Made by a program: the position numbers and the translations under genes. This document shows, piece by piece, positions 1-9,164 of a stretch of 64,000 nt of DNA. Numbering within the stretch: the stretch's first letter is position 1; each line of letters begins with the position of its first letter. The notes below the pieces were generated by a model. The model searched no databases. It saw nothing but the letters and a program-made list of their open reading frames with translations, and was not told the origin of the DNA. The DNA comes from Vibrio sp. 10N.286.49.B1. Its GTDB lineage: Bacteria; Pseudomonadota; Gammaproteobacteria; Enterobacterales; Vibrionaceae. The DNA lies in assembly GCF_002873335.1 (NCBI RefSeq), contig NZ_MCUW01000012.1, positions 394,275-458,274 of the forward strand, read 5' to 3'.

Positions 1-320
1 CTTTCTTTGATATAGTGATACAGCGGATTTGAAGCCCAACTTTCATCTTTAAATCGCGGGTCCTTTTCCGGTGCATTCGGGCTACCAGCGCCTAAGATAC
101 AGTCATTAAAGAGATTGATTTGTTGGTTCCACCAATTCATCTGCTGCTCTAATACCGTTGTCGGGTTATTGGTCACTGAATGCGCCAATGCACTCCAATC
201 TTCAACTTGTGATTTAAAGATTGTCGATTGAGTCGGCTTTTGGAAGGCACCGAGCCAGCTTTCACTTGCCTGAAAGTAACTGTTTATAATGTCTTGAAAG
301 GGTGGTTTATTGTTCATCAT
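1..320 (-). CDS. phaC: PHA synthase, N-terminal part (cut by window edge)
   Basis: About 106 codons of the N-terminus of a class I poly(3-hydroxyalkanoate) synthase are present; the catalytic alpha/beta-hydrolase part with the PhaC-box cysteine lies outside the window. The visible part is the helical N-terminal domain, with a tryptophan-rich stretch (WWNQQINLFNDCILG) followed by a DPRFKDESW motif, which is typical of PhaC. Two consecutive ATG codons (318-320 and 315-317) follow a GGGATGAG ribosome site, so the start is uncertain by one codon. The phasin gene lies just upstream on the same strand, and the two probably form one transcript for polyester granule synthesis. The N-terminal motifs are seen directly; function rests on the family. 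Confidence 0.88.
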   Translation of the reverse strand, partial: MMNNKPPFQDIINSYFQASESWLGAFQKPTQSTIFKSQVEDWSALAHSVTNNPTTVLEQQMNWWNQQINLFNDCILGAGSPNAPEKDPRFKDESWASNPLYHYIKE

Positions 321-416
321 CTCATCCCTGTACTGTGAATGAAGTCGCGGTCATCGTTAATCAGCAATAAGCGAACTAGCAAGCTCATTGACTAACAAAA
401 GTGACCGCCTTTAGTC

Positions 417-767
417 TTATTTGCTTTTTGCGGTGTTGATTGTAGTCGCTGAAATTTCATCAACAGCGGCTTTAAACTCATTACCGATTTCGCTAAGTTT
501 TTGACCATCTTCAAGCAAGCGCTGGCTCACTTTAGTCATGATTTCAAGCTGTTTACTACCGTGATTAGCAAGGTCTTGCGGCTGCTTAATCGCAACTAGG
601 CTTTGCAAGTTTTCGTTTGAAAGCTCGCTGTACGCTGTGAGTGTTTCTAGTTGCATTTTCGACAACGTTTCCATGTTTTTGGCAACCAGTGAGCCAAAGT
701 TTGCGAATGGATTAATGACGGTTTGTAGTTGTGCGTTTACTGCTTCGAATGCTGCTTGGTTAGACAT
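417..767 (-). CDS. phaP: Phasin, PHA granule-associated protein
   Basis: The 116-residue protein belongs to the phasin family, small amphipathic helical proteins that coat PHA granules. It has the usual phasin pattern: an N-terminal NPFANFGSLVAKNMETL segment followed by long helices with a QPQDLANHGSKQLE motif. The ATG at 767 is chosen because AAGGAA lies at good distance before it; the open frame continues upstream to 836 but without a ribosome site. It is about 95 bases upstream of phaC on the same strand. A perfect 10-bp-arm palindrome of PsrA type lies about 90 bases upstream, which suggests fatty-acid-responsive control. Confidence 0.9.
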   Translation of the reverse strand: MSNQAAFEAVNAQLQTVINPFANFGSLVAKNMETLSKMQLETLTAYSELSNENLQSLVAIKQPQDLANHGSKQLEIMTKVSQRLLEDGQKLSEIGNEFKAAVDEISATTINTAKSK

Positions 768-852
768 AGTATGTTCCTTTTTTAATATGGCCCGAGGCGT
801 ACCTGCGAAGCTCCAAATGACTTTATTAATGTTCATTGATCTAAATCAACGA

Positions 853-876
853 ATATTCAAACAAGCGTTTGAATAT
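853..876. promoter_or_regulatory. PsrA-type operator upstream of phaP
   Basis: A perfect inverted repeat with 10-base arms (ATATTCAAAC and GTTTGAATAT) and a 4-base spacer AAGC. The core CAAAC-N4-GTTTG is the motif known for PsrA, the TetR-family fatty acid sensor encoded next to it. It sits about 90 bases upstream of the phaP start. Confidence 0.65.
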
Positions 877-951
877 GGCCATTCTGTACAAAGCATTTTG
901 TTTTGTCACCACAAATAATTGTCATGAAATAATGGAGTAAATACAGAAATC

Positions 952-967
952 GTAAACTTCCGTTTGA
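952..967. promoter_or_regulatory. Weaker second PsrA-like site
   Basis: GTAAACTTCCGTTTGA keeps the AAAC-N4-GTTT core with the same 4-base spacer as the two better sites, but the left arm departs from it at two positions. It may be a secondary site in the phaP-psrA region. Confidence 0.35.
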
Positions 968-1508
968 AATAATAATCATCCCATCAGATTGATGCATGGC
1001 TAACAAGGGGTTAAGTATGAACTTGGTAGCATTTCATGTTTGAATATTTATATATGCAACTGATAGGGATGTTTTAAAAATAAAACATTGATCACAAATT
1101 AATATGTACCGCTAATTATTTCTCATAACTTATATATATTAATCGCAACTCAACATATATAAAAACTCAATACCAAATCCATCAATACATTCGAAATACA
1201 TATAGCTAGGTGCCACTACATAAATTATACACATGACTGTTTCGCGTAAAATACAAGCCATACAGTCTGGTTATTATTCAATCGACAATTAAAAAAACAA
1301 TGTATGAAAAATCAAAGAGAACAATATAACTCATTGTTTATATTGGGTAATTTTAATTTCATATAAATAAGTCAATTTAATTTAAAAATAATTCACAGGT
1401 AAAAATACTTATGTTTCATATAGTTAATCGTTAAATAAAACCGCTACCGCTTGTTAAATTTAAAAACATGATGTTAATCACTTGTTGTGTTAATTTTTAA
1501 CCGATAGT

Positions 1509-1527
1509 ATTAAAACAAGTGTTTAAT
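1509..1527. promoter_or_regulatory. PsrA-type operator just before psrA (autoregulation)
   Basis: An inverted repeat with outer arms ATTAAA and TTTAAT around AACAAGTGT. Its core AAACAAGTGTTT differs by one base from AAACAAGCGTTT in the phaP site. It ends 17 bases before the psrA start codon, the expected position for a TetR regulator repressing itself. Confidence 0.6.
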
Positions 1528-1544
1528 ACAGGTGCTTTAATCGC

Positions 1545-2192
1545 ATGGAATATAAAACAGAAACCAGAGATAAAATTTTAGATGTTGCTGAGGCTTTATT
1601 TACTGAACATGGATATAAAGGAACATCATTACGTACTCTAACCAGTAAGGCTAAAGTCAACGTGGCTTCAGTTAACTACCATTTTGGTGATAAAAAGAGT
1701 TTGATCCGTCAATTACTTAATCGCTACTTAAGCGAATTGATGCCAGCGATTAACGAGTCGCTGCTCTGTTTAAATCAAAGGGAAAGCTACAACCTTGATG
1801 ATGTATTCCATGCAATTAAGGCACCGTTGTGTTCACTAAATAATATCAAGGCTAACGGTATGAACCGCTTCTTATTGCTCCTGAGTAAAGGCTATTCAGA
1901 TATTCAAGGACACTTACGTTGGTTCATTTTAACTCGATATAAAAGCACCTTAGACCTTTTTGTCGAATCCGTTCGTTCGTGTTGCGACGACATTGATGAC
2001 GCTGAGTTATTTTGGCGCCTTCATTTTTCTCTGGGTACCTTTATTTTTGCTATCGGTTCGAGCAAGGCGCTCACCGAAATTGCATCCAGTACATTTGATC
2101 AACACGACGCGGATGTTGAAGCCATCATCGATCGTCTCATCCCTTATCTGTCTGCTGGTGTTTTAGCGCCGCCCAATTTGGGGAAGCTCTAA
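1545..2192 (+). CDS. psrA: TetR-family fatty acid metabolism regulator, PsrA-like
   Basis: A 215-residue TetR-family repressor. The N-terminal helix-turn-helix (residues 8-52) contains the TSLRTLTSKAKVNVASVNYHFG recognition region, nearly the same as that recalled for Pseudomonas PsrA. The C-terminal ligand domain shares the ELFWRLHFSLG motif with PsrA at about residues 150-165. PsrA proteins bind long-chain acyl-CoA and regulate beta-oxidation genes. The fadE-like gene follows on the same strand after about 150 bases, and matching palindromes lie before this gene and before phaP. The assignment rests on remembered similarity plus the operators; binding of the ligand is inferred. Confidence 0.82.
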   Translation: MEYKTETRDKILDVAEALFTEHGYKGTSLRTLTSKAKVNVASVNYHFGDKKSLIRQLLNRYLSELMPAINESLLCLNQRESYNLDDVFHAIKAPLCSLNNIKANGMNRFLLLLSKGYSDIQGHLRWFILTRYKSTLDLFVESVRSCCDDIDDAELFWRLHFSLGTFIFAIGSSKALTEIASSTFDQHDADVEAIIDRLIPYLSAGVLAPPNLGKL

Positions 2193-2344
2193 ATGCACTC
2201 AACATACACATTCACTTTACACCAATGTGCATCAAACCGTGCTCTTTTTTTAAGCCCCGGTGCACCTTTAACCTCCTGCGCTAGCGCATACACATTCGCC
2301 TTAGTCATAAACAATGACTCAATTGAACACAAGGAACAGTACTT

Positions 2345-4627
2345 ATGAGTTTCATCAGCCAAAAATTAATCAGTGAACCTGCATTTAGCTTGTTTAAAAA
2401 AGTACTTCCACCCCTTTCCGCTACCGAAAGAGAGGCAATGGAAGCGGGCAGCGTATGGTGGGATGGTGAACTATTTTCTGGTAACCCTGATTTCTCGACC
2501 CTTCATCAGTATCCAAAACCGACACTGACGCAAGAAGAACAATCATTCATCGATAACGAGCTTGAAACACTACTGTCGATGCTTGATGATCATAAAATGG
2601 TCAAAGAAGATCGCGATCTTCCGGCCGAAGTATGGGCGTATCTGCGAAAAGAGCGATTCTTCTCTCTCATTATTTCTAAAGACTATGGCGGCCGTCATTT
2701 TTCCGCGCTGGCTAACTCGACCATCGTATCTAAGATTGCATCGCGTAGTATGAATGCCGCGATTACCGTTATGGTTCCCAACTCACTTGGGCCAGGCGAA
2801 CTCCTGTCTCATTACGGTACACAAGAACAAAAAGATTATTGGTTACCACGCCTTGCCAACGGCACGGATACACCTTGCTTCGCACTAACGGGCCCAGAAG
2901 CGGGCTCTGACGCTGGTGGCATTCCGGATACTGGCACGGTTTGCTACGGCATGCACGAAGGTCAAGAAGTACTCGGTATTCGCCTAAGCTGGAATAAACG
3001 CTATATCACATTGGCGCCTGTTGCGACGGTCCTGGGGCTCGCGTTTAAGCTGCAAGACCCAGACCTGCTATTGGGTGATAAAAAGAACATTGGTATTACC
3101 TGTGCGTTAATTCCAACTGACCACGATGGCGTAATCATTGGGGAGCGTCATGACCCGATGCACCTTGCGTTCATGAACGGTACTATTCGCGGTAACGATG
3201 TATTCATCCCGATGGACTGGCTCATTGGTGGTGCAAACTACGCCGGTCGCGGCTGGAGAATGTTAGTAGAATGTCTATCAGCAGGGCGTGGCATCTCACT
3301 TCCGGCACTTGGCACAGCCGTTGGTCATTTGACAGCGCGAACAACCGGTGCTTATGCTTATGTGCGTAAACAGTTCGGGATGTCGATTGGTAAATTTGAA
3401 GGTGTCGCAGAGGCAATGGGTCGCATCGGCGGTATGACATACCTTCTTGAAGCCAACCGCACCCTGACTACGACATCATTAGATATGGGTGAAACCCCAG
3501 GAATCGTTACCGCCATTGCGAAATACCACATGACGGAAATCTCACGAACTATCCTAAATGACTCAATGGATATCCATGCTGGCCGCGCTATTCAATGTGG
3601 TCCAATGAATTATCTCGCTTCCCCATATATGTTCATGCCAGTCTCTATTACTGTAGAGGGAGCGAATATACTCACACGTAACCTTATGATCTTTGGTCAA
3701 GGGGCAACACGTTGTCATCCTTATGTCTTACAAGAGATGGAAGCGGCGGCCAACCCTAACCACGAAGAAGGTGTAAAAGCTTTCGATAACTTGTTGTTCA
3801 AGCACATCGGCCATGCCACGAAAAACTCCATAGGCGGTTTGTTTGCTGCCCTGACTGGCTCCGCATTTACGTCTTCTCCTGTTAGCGGTGAAACGGCACG
3901 TCATTATAAGAGCTTAAAGCGTTTAAGTAAGGCATTAGCAGTGAGTGCTGACTTTGCAATGCTCACTCTTGGCGGGCAACTAAAGCGTAAAGAGTTGATT
4001 TCAGCTCGATTAGGCGATGGTTTGGCGTACCTGTACTTGGTTTCAGCCGTACTGAAAAAATTCCATGACGAGGGACAACCAGCCGCCGATCTTGATTATG
4101 TGCATTATGCCGCTGAGCATTGTTTCTACCACGCCGCTAAGTCGTTAAACGAAGCCTATCGCAATTTCCCAAGCGGGTTTGCCGGAAAAACACTGAAGGC
4201 GCTGCTGTTTCCAATTGGCAATCACTTCAAACAACCGGCTGACAGCCTAAGTCTTAAGATTGCTGAAAAGCTGATGATCCCTGGGGAAGACCGTGATCGT
4301 CTAACGCACCTTTGCTATATCGGAGAACATGAAGATGACAACGTCGGTATTATGGAACGAGCATTCATCGCGATGTATAACATAAGAGATCTCGAAGCAA
4401 AGCTCTTTAAAGGTGTTAAAGCAGGGAAAGTGGCGAAAAAAGGATTACTTTTCGATCGACTACAGCAAGCATTAGAAGCCGACGTTTTGACACAAGAAGA
4501 AGTGGATAAGATCGTTGCCGCTGATACACTGCGTTATCGTGCTATTCAGGTCGACCACTTTAGCCATGATATGAAGCAAACCCTGACCAATGAACCTGAT
4601 TCGCAGGACCTGACTCGTGTCGCATAA
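2345..4627 (+). CDS. fadE: Long-chain acyl-CoA dehydrogenase, FadE-type
   Basis: A 760-residue flavoprotein that should catalyse the first step of fatty acid beta-oxidation, oxidising acyl-CoA to trans-2-enoyl-CoA. The central acyl-CoA dehydrogenase fold spans about residues 80-480: FALTGPEAGSDAGG is the substrate/FAD-binding region, and VEGANILTRNLM contains the likely catalytic glutamate. The C-terminal 250 residues form the extra domain (DUF1974) found in FadE; E. coli FadE is about 814 residues. A helical N-terminal membrane segment of FadE is shortened here. An AAGGA ribosome site precedes the ATG by 9 bases. It probably lies in the PsrA regulon. Vibrios often carry more than one fadE copy, so this may be a paralogue. 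Confidence 0.88.
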   Translation: MSFISQKLISEPAFSLFKKVLPPLSATEREAMEAGSVWWDGELFSGNPDFSTLHQYPKPTLTQEEQSFIDNELETLLSMLDDHKMVKEDRDLPAEVWAYLRKERFFSLIISKDYGGRHFSALANSTIVSKIASRSMNAAITVMVPNSLGPGELLSHYGTQEQKDYWLPRLANGTDTPCFALTGPEAGSDAGGIPDTGTVCYGMHEGQEVLGIRLSWNKRYITLAPVATVLGLAFKLQDPDLLLGDKKNIGITCALIPTDHDGVIIGERHDPMHLAFMNGTIRGNDVFIPMDWLIGGANYAGRGWRMLVECLSAGRGISLPALGTAVGHLTARTTGAYAYVRKQFGMSIGKFEGVAEAMGRIGGMTYLLEANRTLTTTSLDMGETPGIVTAIAKYHMTEISRTILNDSMDIHAGRAIQCGPMNYLASPYMFMPVSITVEGANILTRNLMIFGQGATRCHPYVLQEMEAAANPNHEEGVKAFDNLLFKHIGHATKNSIGGLFAALTGSAFTSSPVSGETARHYKSLKRLSKALAVSADFAMLTLGGQLKRKELISARLGDGLAYLYLVSAVLKKFHDEGQPAADLDYVHYAAEHCFYHAAKSLNEAYRNFPSGFAGKTLKALLFPIGNHFKQPADSLSLKIAEKLMIPGEDRDRLTHLCYIGEHEDDNVGIMERAFIAMYNIRDLEAKLFKGVKAGKVAKKGLLFDRLQQALEADVLTQEEVDKIVAADTLRYRAIQVDHFSHDMKQTLTNEPDSQDLTRVA

Positions 4628-4671
4628 TACCGGCGACTTTCTCATTCAATAGTAAAAGTTAACCGCCCCCC

Positions 4672-4709
4672 TACCCCGATGATGATTTTACATCTCATTG
4701 GGGTAATTT
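4672..4709 (+). terminator. Putative terminator after fadE-like gene
   Basis: The imperfect hairpin pairs TACCCCGATGA with TCTCATTGGGGTA and is followed by ATTTT. It lies 45 bases after the fadE stop codon. Confidence 0.55.
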
Positions 4710-5176
4710 TACCCCTCAATTTAAACAAACATTCCCTGAGCAAATATCATTGTCATTTCACCTTTTTTGCCTCCTTCAAGCAAATTTCTATCTTTGAATC
4801 GCTCTATGCTAAATCAACGTAGTTTAAAAAATCATTGTCAAAATAGTGAAAACAAGGGTCACACCGACTCTCCAAGAGGAAAACAGTGAGTGGTAAGACC
4901 AGACTAAAATAATGAGTCGCGCCAATGCTTGCTCATTAGGTCCAGTACAAACATGCCCTCAACGTCTAAAATTTTTGCTTTTCACTGAACGTTTTGTGCT
5001 TACACTTAAATAGTCACTCGTCATTATGTCTAAATAATTTCTTCTTCTTATGTTATTTAGCAAATAAATAAACAGTGCCGAGATATAACGAAATTCAAAC
5101 AAAAAAATCATTCTAATAATAATTGTCTCCAAAACATGCAGTGAGACTCAGCGACTCAATAACCAAAGGAAGATTC
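4710..5176. other. Intergenic region upstream of the SDR gene
   Basis: About 470 bases with no credible gene. They hold the promoter region of the short-chain dehydrogenase. Two isolated PsrA half-sites (TTTAAAC near 4722 and TTCAAAC near 5095) lack the second arm, so I do not call them operators. Confidence 0.5.
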
Positions 5177-5938
5177 ATGAATATTAAAGATTCTGTTGTC
5201 GTCATCACCGGTGGCGCACAAGGCCTTGGCTTTGCTACAGCGAACATGCTCTCTAAAGCAGGTGCACACATTGCTATCATTGACAGCAATGAAGAACAAC
5301 TGGTCTCTGCGGCTGCCGACCTTCAAGCAAACGGCACCAAAATAGGCACCTACTGCGCCAATATTACCGATGAAGCTGCAACCATTAATGTCTTCAACGA
5401 TATATTAAATGACTTTAACAAAGTCAATGTTTTGATTAATAACGCCGGTATATTGCGCGATGGTTTGATGATAAAAGCAAAAGACGGAGAAATATTAAAC
5501 GAGATGTCGCTTGAACAATTTAATGCCGTGATTAATGTGAACCTAAGTGGCACATTTTTGTGCGGTAGAGAAGCTGCAAAAGCGATGATTCGCTCCAATC
5601 AACAAGGAGTGATTATCAATATTTCATCTGTCGCACGTGATGGCAATATGGGTCAAAGCAACTACAGTGCTGCAAAAGCCGGCGTCGCATCATTGGCGAT
5701 GGTTTGGGCAAAAGAACTCTCTCGCTATAACATCCGCGCCGCTGCTATTGCACCTGGGGCTTGCTATAGCGCCATGACAGCGTCAATGAAACCTGAAGCA
5801 CTGACTCGCCTCGAACAGATGGCACCGGTTAAGCGTCTTGGCCAAGACGTTGAAATAGCAAAGTCAGCGCAGTTCATCATTGAAAACGATTTTTACAACG
5901 GCAAGGTGCTGGCGGTTGATGGTGGGTTAGTGTTGTAA
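5177..5938 (+). CDS. Short-chain dehydrogenase/reductase (SDR), probably 3-hydroxyacyl type
   Basis: A 253-residue classical SDR. The NAD(P)-binding motif TGGAQGLG is at residues 11-18, NNAG near residue 90, and the catalytic SerTyrLys set is visible as ISSVARDGNMGQSNYSAAK. The ATG at 5177 is chosen because AGGAAG precedes it by four bases; an in-frame upstream start at 5123 lacks a ribosome site. Its neighbours (fadE-like, psrA, phasin) suggest work on hydroxyacyl or oxoacyl thioesters, for example 3-hydroxyacyl-CoA dehydrogenase or acetoacetyl-CoA reductase, but SDR substrate range cannot be read from sequence alone. Confidence 0.85.
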   Translation: MNIKDSVVVITGGAQGLGFATANMLSKAGAHIAIIDSNEEQLVSAAADLQANGTKIGTYCANITDEAATINVFNDILNDFNKVNVLINNAGILRDGLMIKAKDGEILNEMSLEQFNAVINVNLSGTFLCGREAAKAMIRSNQQGVIINISSVARDGNMGQSNYSAAKAGVASLAMVWAKELSRYNIRAAAIAPGACYSAMTASMKPEALTRLEQMAPVKRLGQDVEIAKSAQFIIENDFYNGKVLAVDGGLVL

Positions 5939-6052
5939 TCGCTCCTTGTTTAGTAAAACCGCGACTGGCTAAAAACTATTGAGCGAAGCGATCAGCGGAA
6001 CAAGAACCCAGTATTTAATGTTTTTCCATCCAAAATCAGAAAACTTAGATTT

Positions 6053-6087
6053 AGCCTCCTGTACTTAGACTACAGGGGCTTTCTTTT
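6053..6087 (+). terminator. Terminator after SDR gene
   Basis: Stem AGCCTCCTGTA with TACAGGGGCT (one bulge), followed by TTCTTTT. The T-run ends two bases before the ATG of the next gene, so the hairpin also forms the immediate leader of that gene. Confidence 0.65.
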
Positions 6088-6089
6088 AT

Positions 6090-6497
6090 ATGTACGATGG
6101 TTCAAAAACTCTTCACCTCAATAAACATGTATCAACGACACAAAACATCCCTGCTTCGTTAGAAAGTAAGTCGCTTATCCAAGCAGAAAATGTACAAATA
6201 AATCAACACTATCCCGACATATTGTCATCAAAATGTCACGTGGCGTTTCACACAGGATTCGAGGATTTCGAAGTCGAATTAACAGTACATCTTGATAATC
6301 AGTCAATATTTATCATTCGAACTGACAGCGACGCAAATACTGCGATAGAAGACGCCTTTCAAGCGCTCACACACAAACTCACTCAGTATGATAATAGACA
6401 AAAAGTAAAACAGCGCCTTTTCAAGCATTGTCGCGCTCTATTTCAGCGACTAGGGTTGGCTCCGGTGTCTTCACCTATCAAGAGTACTCGATATTGA
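6090..6497 (+). CDS. Small HPF/RaiA-like (ribosome hibernation domain) protein
   Basis: 135 residues. The stretch from about residue 35 to 108 follows the pattern of the HPF/RaiA fold: a beta strand VELTVHLDNQSIFIIRTDSD, then TAIEDAFQALTHKLTQYDNRQK, which corresponds to the conserved AIDxxxDKLxxQLxKYKxK helix of ribosome hibernation factors. The N-terminal 30 residues and the short basic tail (KQRLFKHCRALFQRLG) are not part of the canonical domain. No other in-frame ATG exists, and the ribosome site is poor (GGGG eleven bases before ATG, inside the terminator stem). Distant family membership is likely; ribosome binding is inferred. It could equally be an HPF-like protein of other function. 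Confidence 0.6.
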   Translation: MYDGSKTLHLNKHVSTTQNIPASLESKSLIQAENVQINQHYPDILSSKCHVAFHTGFEDFEVELTVHLDNQSIFIIRTDSDANTAIEDAFQALTHKLTQYDNRQKVKQRLFKHCRALFQRLGLAPVSSPIKSTRY

Positions 6498-6597
6498 TGA
6501 CTGAAAAGAGCATCGTTCATTCTTACTTGTTTGACGTGACGTTTTCGAACCGGGCGTCAGTGGCAATCGATTGGCGTGATAGAAGACTCGAGCACTG

Positions 6598-6639
6598 AAA
6601 AAAACCGTTGGCGCTAGGTAAACAGCGCCTCTGGTTTTT
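6598..6639. terminator. Bidirectional terminator between convergent genes
   Basis: The two-part stem pairs AAAACC with GGTTTT and GGCGCT with AGCGCC, with A-run and T-run ends. It overlaps the last codons of the GGDEF-EAL gene. Confidence 0.75.
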
Positions 6640-9091
6640 GTGGCTGACTAAACACATACCCTTGCCCATATTCACAACCGCGCTGATTTAAATAATCAGC
6701 TTGTTGCCAGCTTTCTACGCCCTCGGCCACCACTTTTAATGATAATGCTTGCCCCATCGCGATGATGGCGTTCACGATCGCGTTGCTGTCTCCATTTTCA
6801 GGGACATCTTTAACAAAAGATTGGTCAATCTTGAGTTTATTTATAGGCAATCCTTTCAAATAAGACAATGAGGAATACCCCGTACCAAAATCATCCAATG
6901 AAATCTCTATGCCCAGTAAACTCAACTGCTCTAGCGCAGCAATGGCTTTTTCAGGGTCAAACAACAAAAAACTCTCGGTTATTTCAATATCTAATCGCTC
7001 AGGAGGAAATCCCGTCTCTTTTAAGATCTGTTTAAGTACTGAAAAGAAGCTTAAATTCTGCAACTGTAACGCTGATACATTAACCGCTATTCGACCAAAC
7101 TCTTTACCTTCTGCTAGCCAGCGAGTGCCTTGTATACAAGATTCACGTAATACCCAAGTACCAATTTTTTGGATTAATCCCGTTTTTTCGGCGATGGGAA
7201 TAAAGTTCAATGGTGATATCAAGCCAAGCTCGGGATGCTGCCAGCGTAATAACGCTTCGACACCGACGACTGAATGATCAACCAATGAGTATTGAGGTTG
7301 ATAAGCCAAATAAAATTGGTTTTTTTCTAATGCGTCGTGTAAAGCAGACTGGATCCGAACATGCAATACAGAGCGGTAAGTCAGATCAGGAGAATAAAAT
7401 GCGTATCCATTGCGACCATTCTTCTTAGCCAAGTACATCGCTGTATCTGCATTTTTTAATAAGACCTCACTGCTGGTGCCGTCTTTAGGATACAACGCGA
7501 CACCAATACTGGCCGATACCCGCAATGAATCCTCGGCTTCTAACATAAATGGCGGATTGAAAACGCCCATAATGCTATCAATATTGTCCAGCAACTCGTC
7601 TTCAGATTCAAAGTCAGACAGAACTATAACGAACTCATCCCCTCCAATTCGACCAATATGGGCTTTAAGCTCAAGCACCTGACTGAGTCTATCGGCGACT
7701 TGCTCTAACAGCCGGTCACCATACAAATGCCCTTTGCTGTCATTAATATGCTTAAAATGGTCCAGGTCTAGGAACAAGGTTGCAAATTGCTTTTGATGCT
7801 TATGACCCAACTCAATATGTTGAACCAGCAAACTTCCAATATGCGGGCGATTGGGGAGGTTTGTTAACGGATCATAAAACGCCATTTGACGCAGGTTTTC
7901 TTCATCCGCTTTTTGAGCAGATATATCCTCAAAAACGCAAATGTGATGCATTAAGGCATTTTCTTCATCCGTAATCGTATTGATTGTTGTCATCTGTGGA
8001 TAAAGAGAGCCATCCTTTTTACGATTGATAATCTCGCCTTTCCACTGTCCCGAAGAAACAAGATTACGCCACATGTTTTGATAAAAAGTAAGATTATGGT
8101 GCCCAGACTGTAGGAAACGTGGGTTTTTACCGAGAACGTCGGATAATGTATAGCCAGTAATCCGAACAAACGCGCTATTCACATCGAGAATATTGCCAGT
8201 ACTGTCCGTAATCATCATGCCCTCTTGGAAATTATCAAAAATTTCCCCACTCACAGACAACCAGGTCTCAACGACTTTTCGACGTGTTACGTTGCGAGTC
8301 ATCCCCAATACACCAACCAGTTCGCCTGAATCGTTTCGGATTGGAGACTTGATCGTTTCTAGCCAGATCTTCTCTTGGTTCTCGTCTAGGACGGGGCACT
8401 CTTCAATCACAACTTGTTCGTTTTTATCAATAACGGTTTGGTCCGCAGCGGTATACATTTGCGCACGTTTCTCATCAAACAGCTCTAAATCGGTTTTACC
8501 ATAGACATGCGCCTTGGTGTAATTCCATGCTGTCATTACGCTGTCATTAATCATGACATAGTGGCCATCGACATTCTTAATCCAAGTGTGATCGTCTAAC
8601 GCATCAATAAACTCTTGTAAGGTCGGGACCCGTGCAGGTTCGATTGCAACCTTGTCTTTATTTGTCGCTAAAGCCCAATCAGGTTTCGGGCGCTGCGCAC
8701 TTCCTAGCTGCATACAGACATCAAAGCTAATTCGCCCTGCCGTTGATTCTATAGAGCGTAAATCATCCTCTCGAAATATTGATCGGGAGGACATAACAAG
8801 GACTGCAAACAAATTTTGATTCTCGCCCCAAATGGGCGCAAAACAAAAGAATGTTTGTTCAGCTGCAACAGACACGGCATTAAGATGAGGGAAGGCAAAT
8901 GATGACATTGCTTCTGGCAAAGCAACGTCAAACGATTCATTTTGAACAAATAACGTAAATTCACATAAGCATTTATTAGAGGGCTCTACCCGTTTAAGCA
9001 ACCCGTTTGATTGAGTCACTTGGCTGAGTGATTCGATGGAGGATTGCCACTTGGCGTTAAGTTCTAAGGAAGGCGCACTGCTGTAAGTCAT
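6614..9091 (-). CDS. PAS-GGDEF-EAL cyclic-di-GMP turnover protein
   Basis: An 825-residue signalling protein without evident transmembrane helices. Order: an N-terminal GAF-like region (about 35-130), PAS 1 (about 160-275, closing with VLGMTRNVTRRK), PAS 2 with a PAC tail (about 280-400), GGDEF (about 400-560, intact GGDEF at 483-487) and EAL (about 575-820). The EAL domain has EALLRW (612-617), NVSALQLQ, EITES, DDFGTGYSS and AEGVE, so it should hydrolyse c-di-GMP. No RxxD inhibitory site is visible before GGDEF. The protein could act as a cyclase, a phosphodiesterase or both; the PAS domains may bind haem or flavin. It is transcribed alone. Confidence 0.93.
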   Translation of the reverse strand: MTYSSAPSLELNAKWQSSIESLSQVTQSNGLLKRVEPSNKCLCEFTLFVQNESFDVALPEAMSSFAFPHLNAVSVAAEQTFFCFAPIWGENQNLFAVLVMSSRSIFREDDLRSIESTAGRISFDVCMQLGSAQRPKPDWALATNKDKVAIEPARVPTLQEFIDALDDHTWIKNVDGHYVMINDSVMTAWNYTKAHVYGKTDLELFDEKRAQMYTAADQTVIDKNEQVVIEECPVLDENQEKIWLETIKSPIRNDSGELVGVLGMTRNVTRRKVVETWLSVSGEIFDNFQEGMMITDSTGNILDVNSAFVRITGYTLSDVLGKNPRFLQSGHHNLTFYQNMWRNLVSSGQWKGEIINRKKDGSLYPQMTTINTITDEENALMHHICVFEDISAQKADEENLRQMAFYDPLTNLPNRPHIGSLLVQHIELGHKHQKQFATLFLDLDHFKHINDSKGHLYGDRLLEQVADRLSQVLELKAHIGRIGGDEFVIVLSDFESEDELLDNIDSIMGVFNPPFMLEAEDSLRVSASIGVALYPKDGTSSEVLLKNADTAMYLAKKNGRNGYAFYSPDLTYRSVLHVRIQSALHDALEKNQFYLAYQPQYSLVDHSVVGVEALLRWQHPELGLISPLNFIPIAEKTGLIQKIGTWVLRESCIQGTRWLAEGKEFGRIAVNVSALQLQNLSFFSVLKQILKETGFPPERLDIEITESFLLFDPEKAIAALEQLSLLGIEISLDDFGTGYSSLSYLKGLPINKLKIDQSFVKDVPENGDSNAIVNAIIAMGQALSLKVVAEGVESWQQADYLNQRGCEYGQGYVFSQPQKPEALFT

Positions 9092-9131
9092 GATAAACCA
9101 CGAAACGGGCCCTAAATCTGCCCTTTAATAA

Positions 9132-9164
9132 TTGAGGATCCGGGCTATCGTACCGAATCCTCAA
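9132..9164 (-). terminator. Putative terminator of the first cco operon
   Basis: A 12-bp stem (TTGAGGATTCGG with CCGGATCCTCAA on the minus strand, one G-T pair) with a 9-base loop. The tail TTATTAAAG is only moderately T-rich. It lies about 115 bases beyond the ccoP stop. Confidence 0.5.

Larger units (their letters stand above)
768..1544. other. Long AT-rich intergenic control region between phaP and psrA
   Basis: These 777 bases carry no convincing gene. They are strongly AT-rich and separate the divergent phaP and psrA genes. Three PsrA-like palindromes are listed separately; a further half-site (GTTTGAATAT) occurs near 1037. The middle part, about 1070-1500, shows only A/T-rich sequence with no clear structure. 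Confidence 0.7.

Noticed and set aside
637..918. 93-codon open frame on the plus strand
   Set aside because: It is antisense to the phasin gene and runs through the operator; no protein-like features.
5092..5106. PsrA half-site (TTCAAAC) before the SDR gene
   Set aside because: The second arm is missing; a single half-site is expected by chance in AT-rich sequence.
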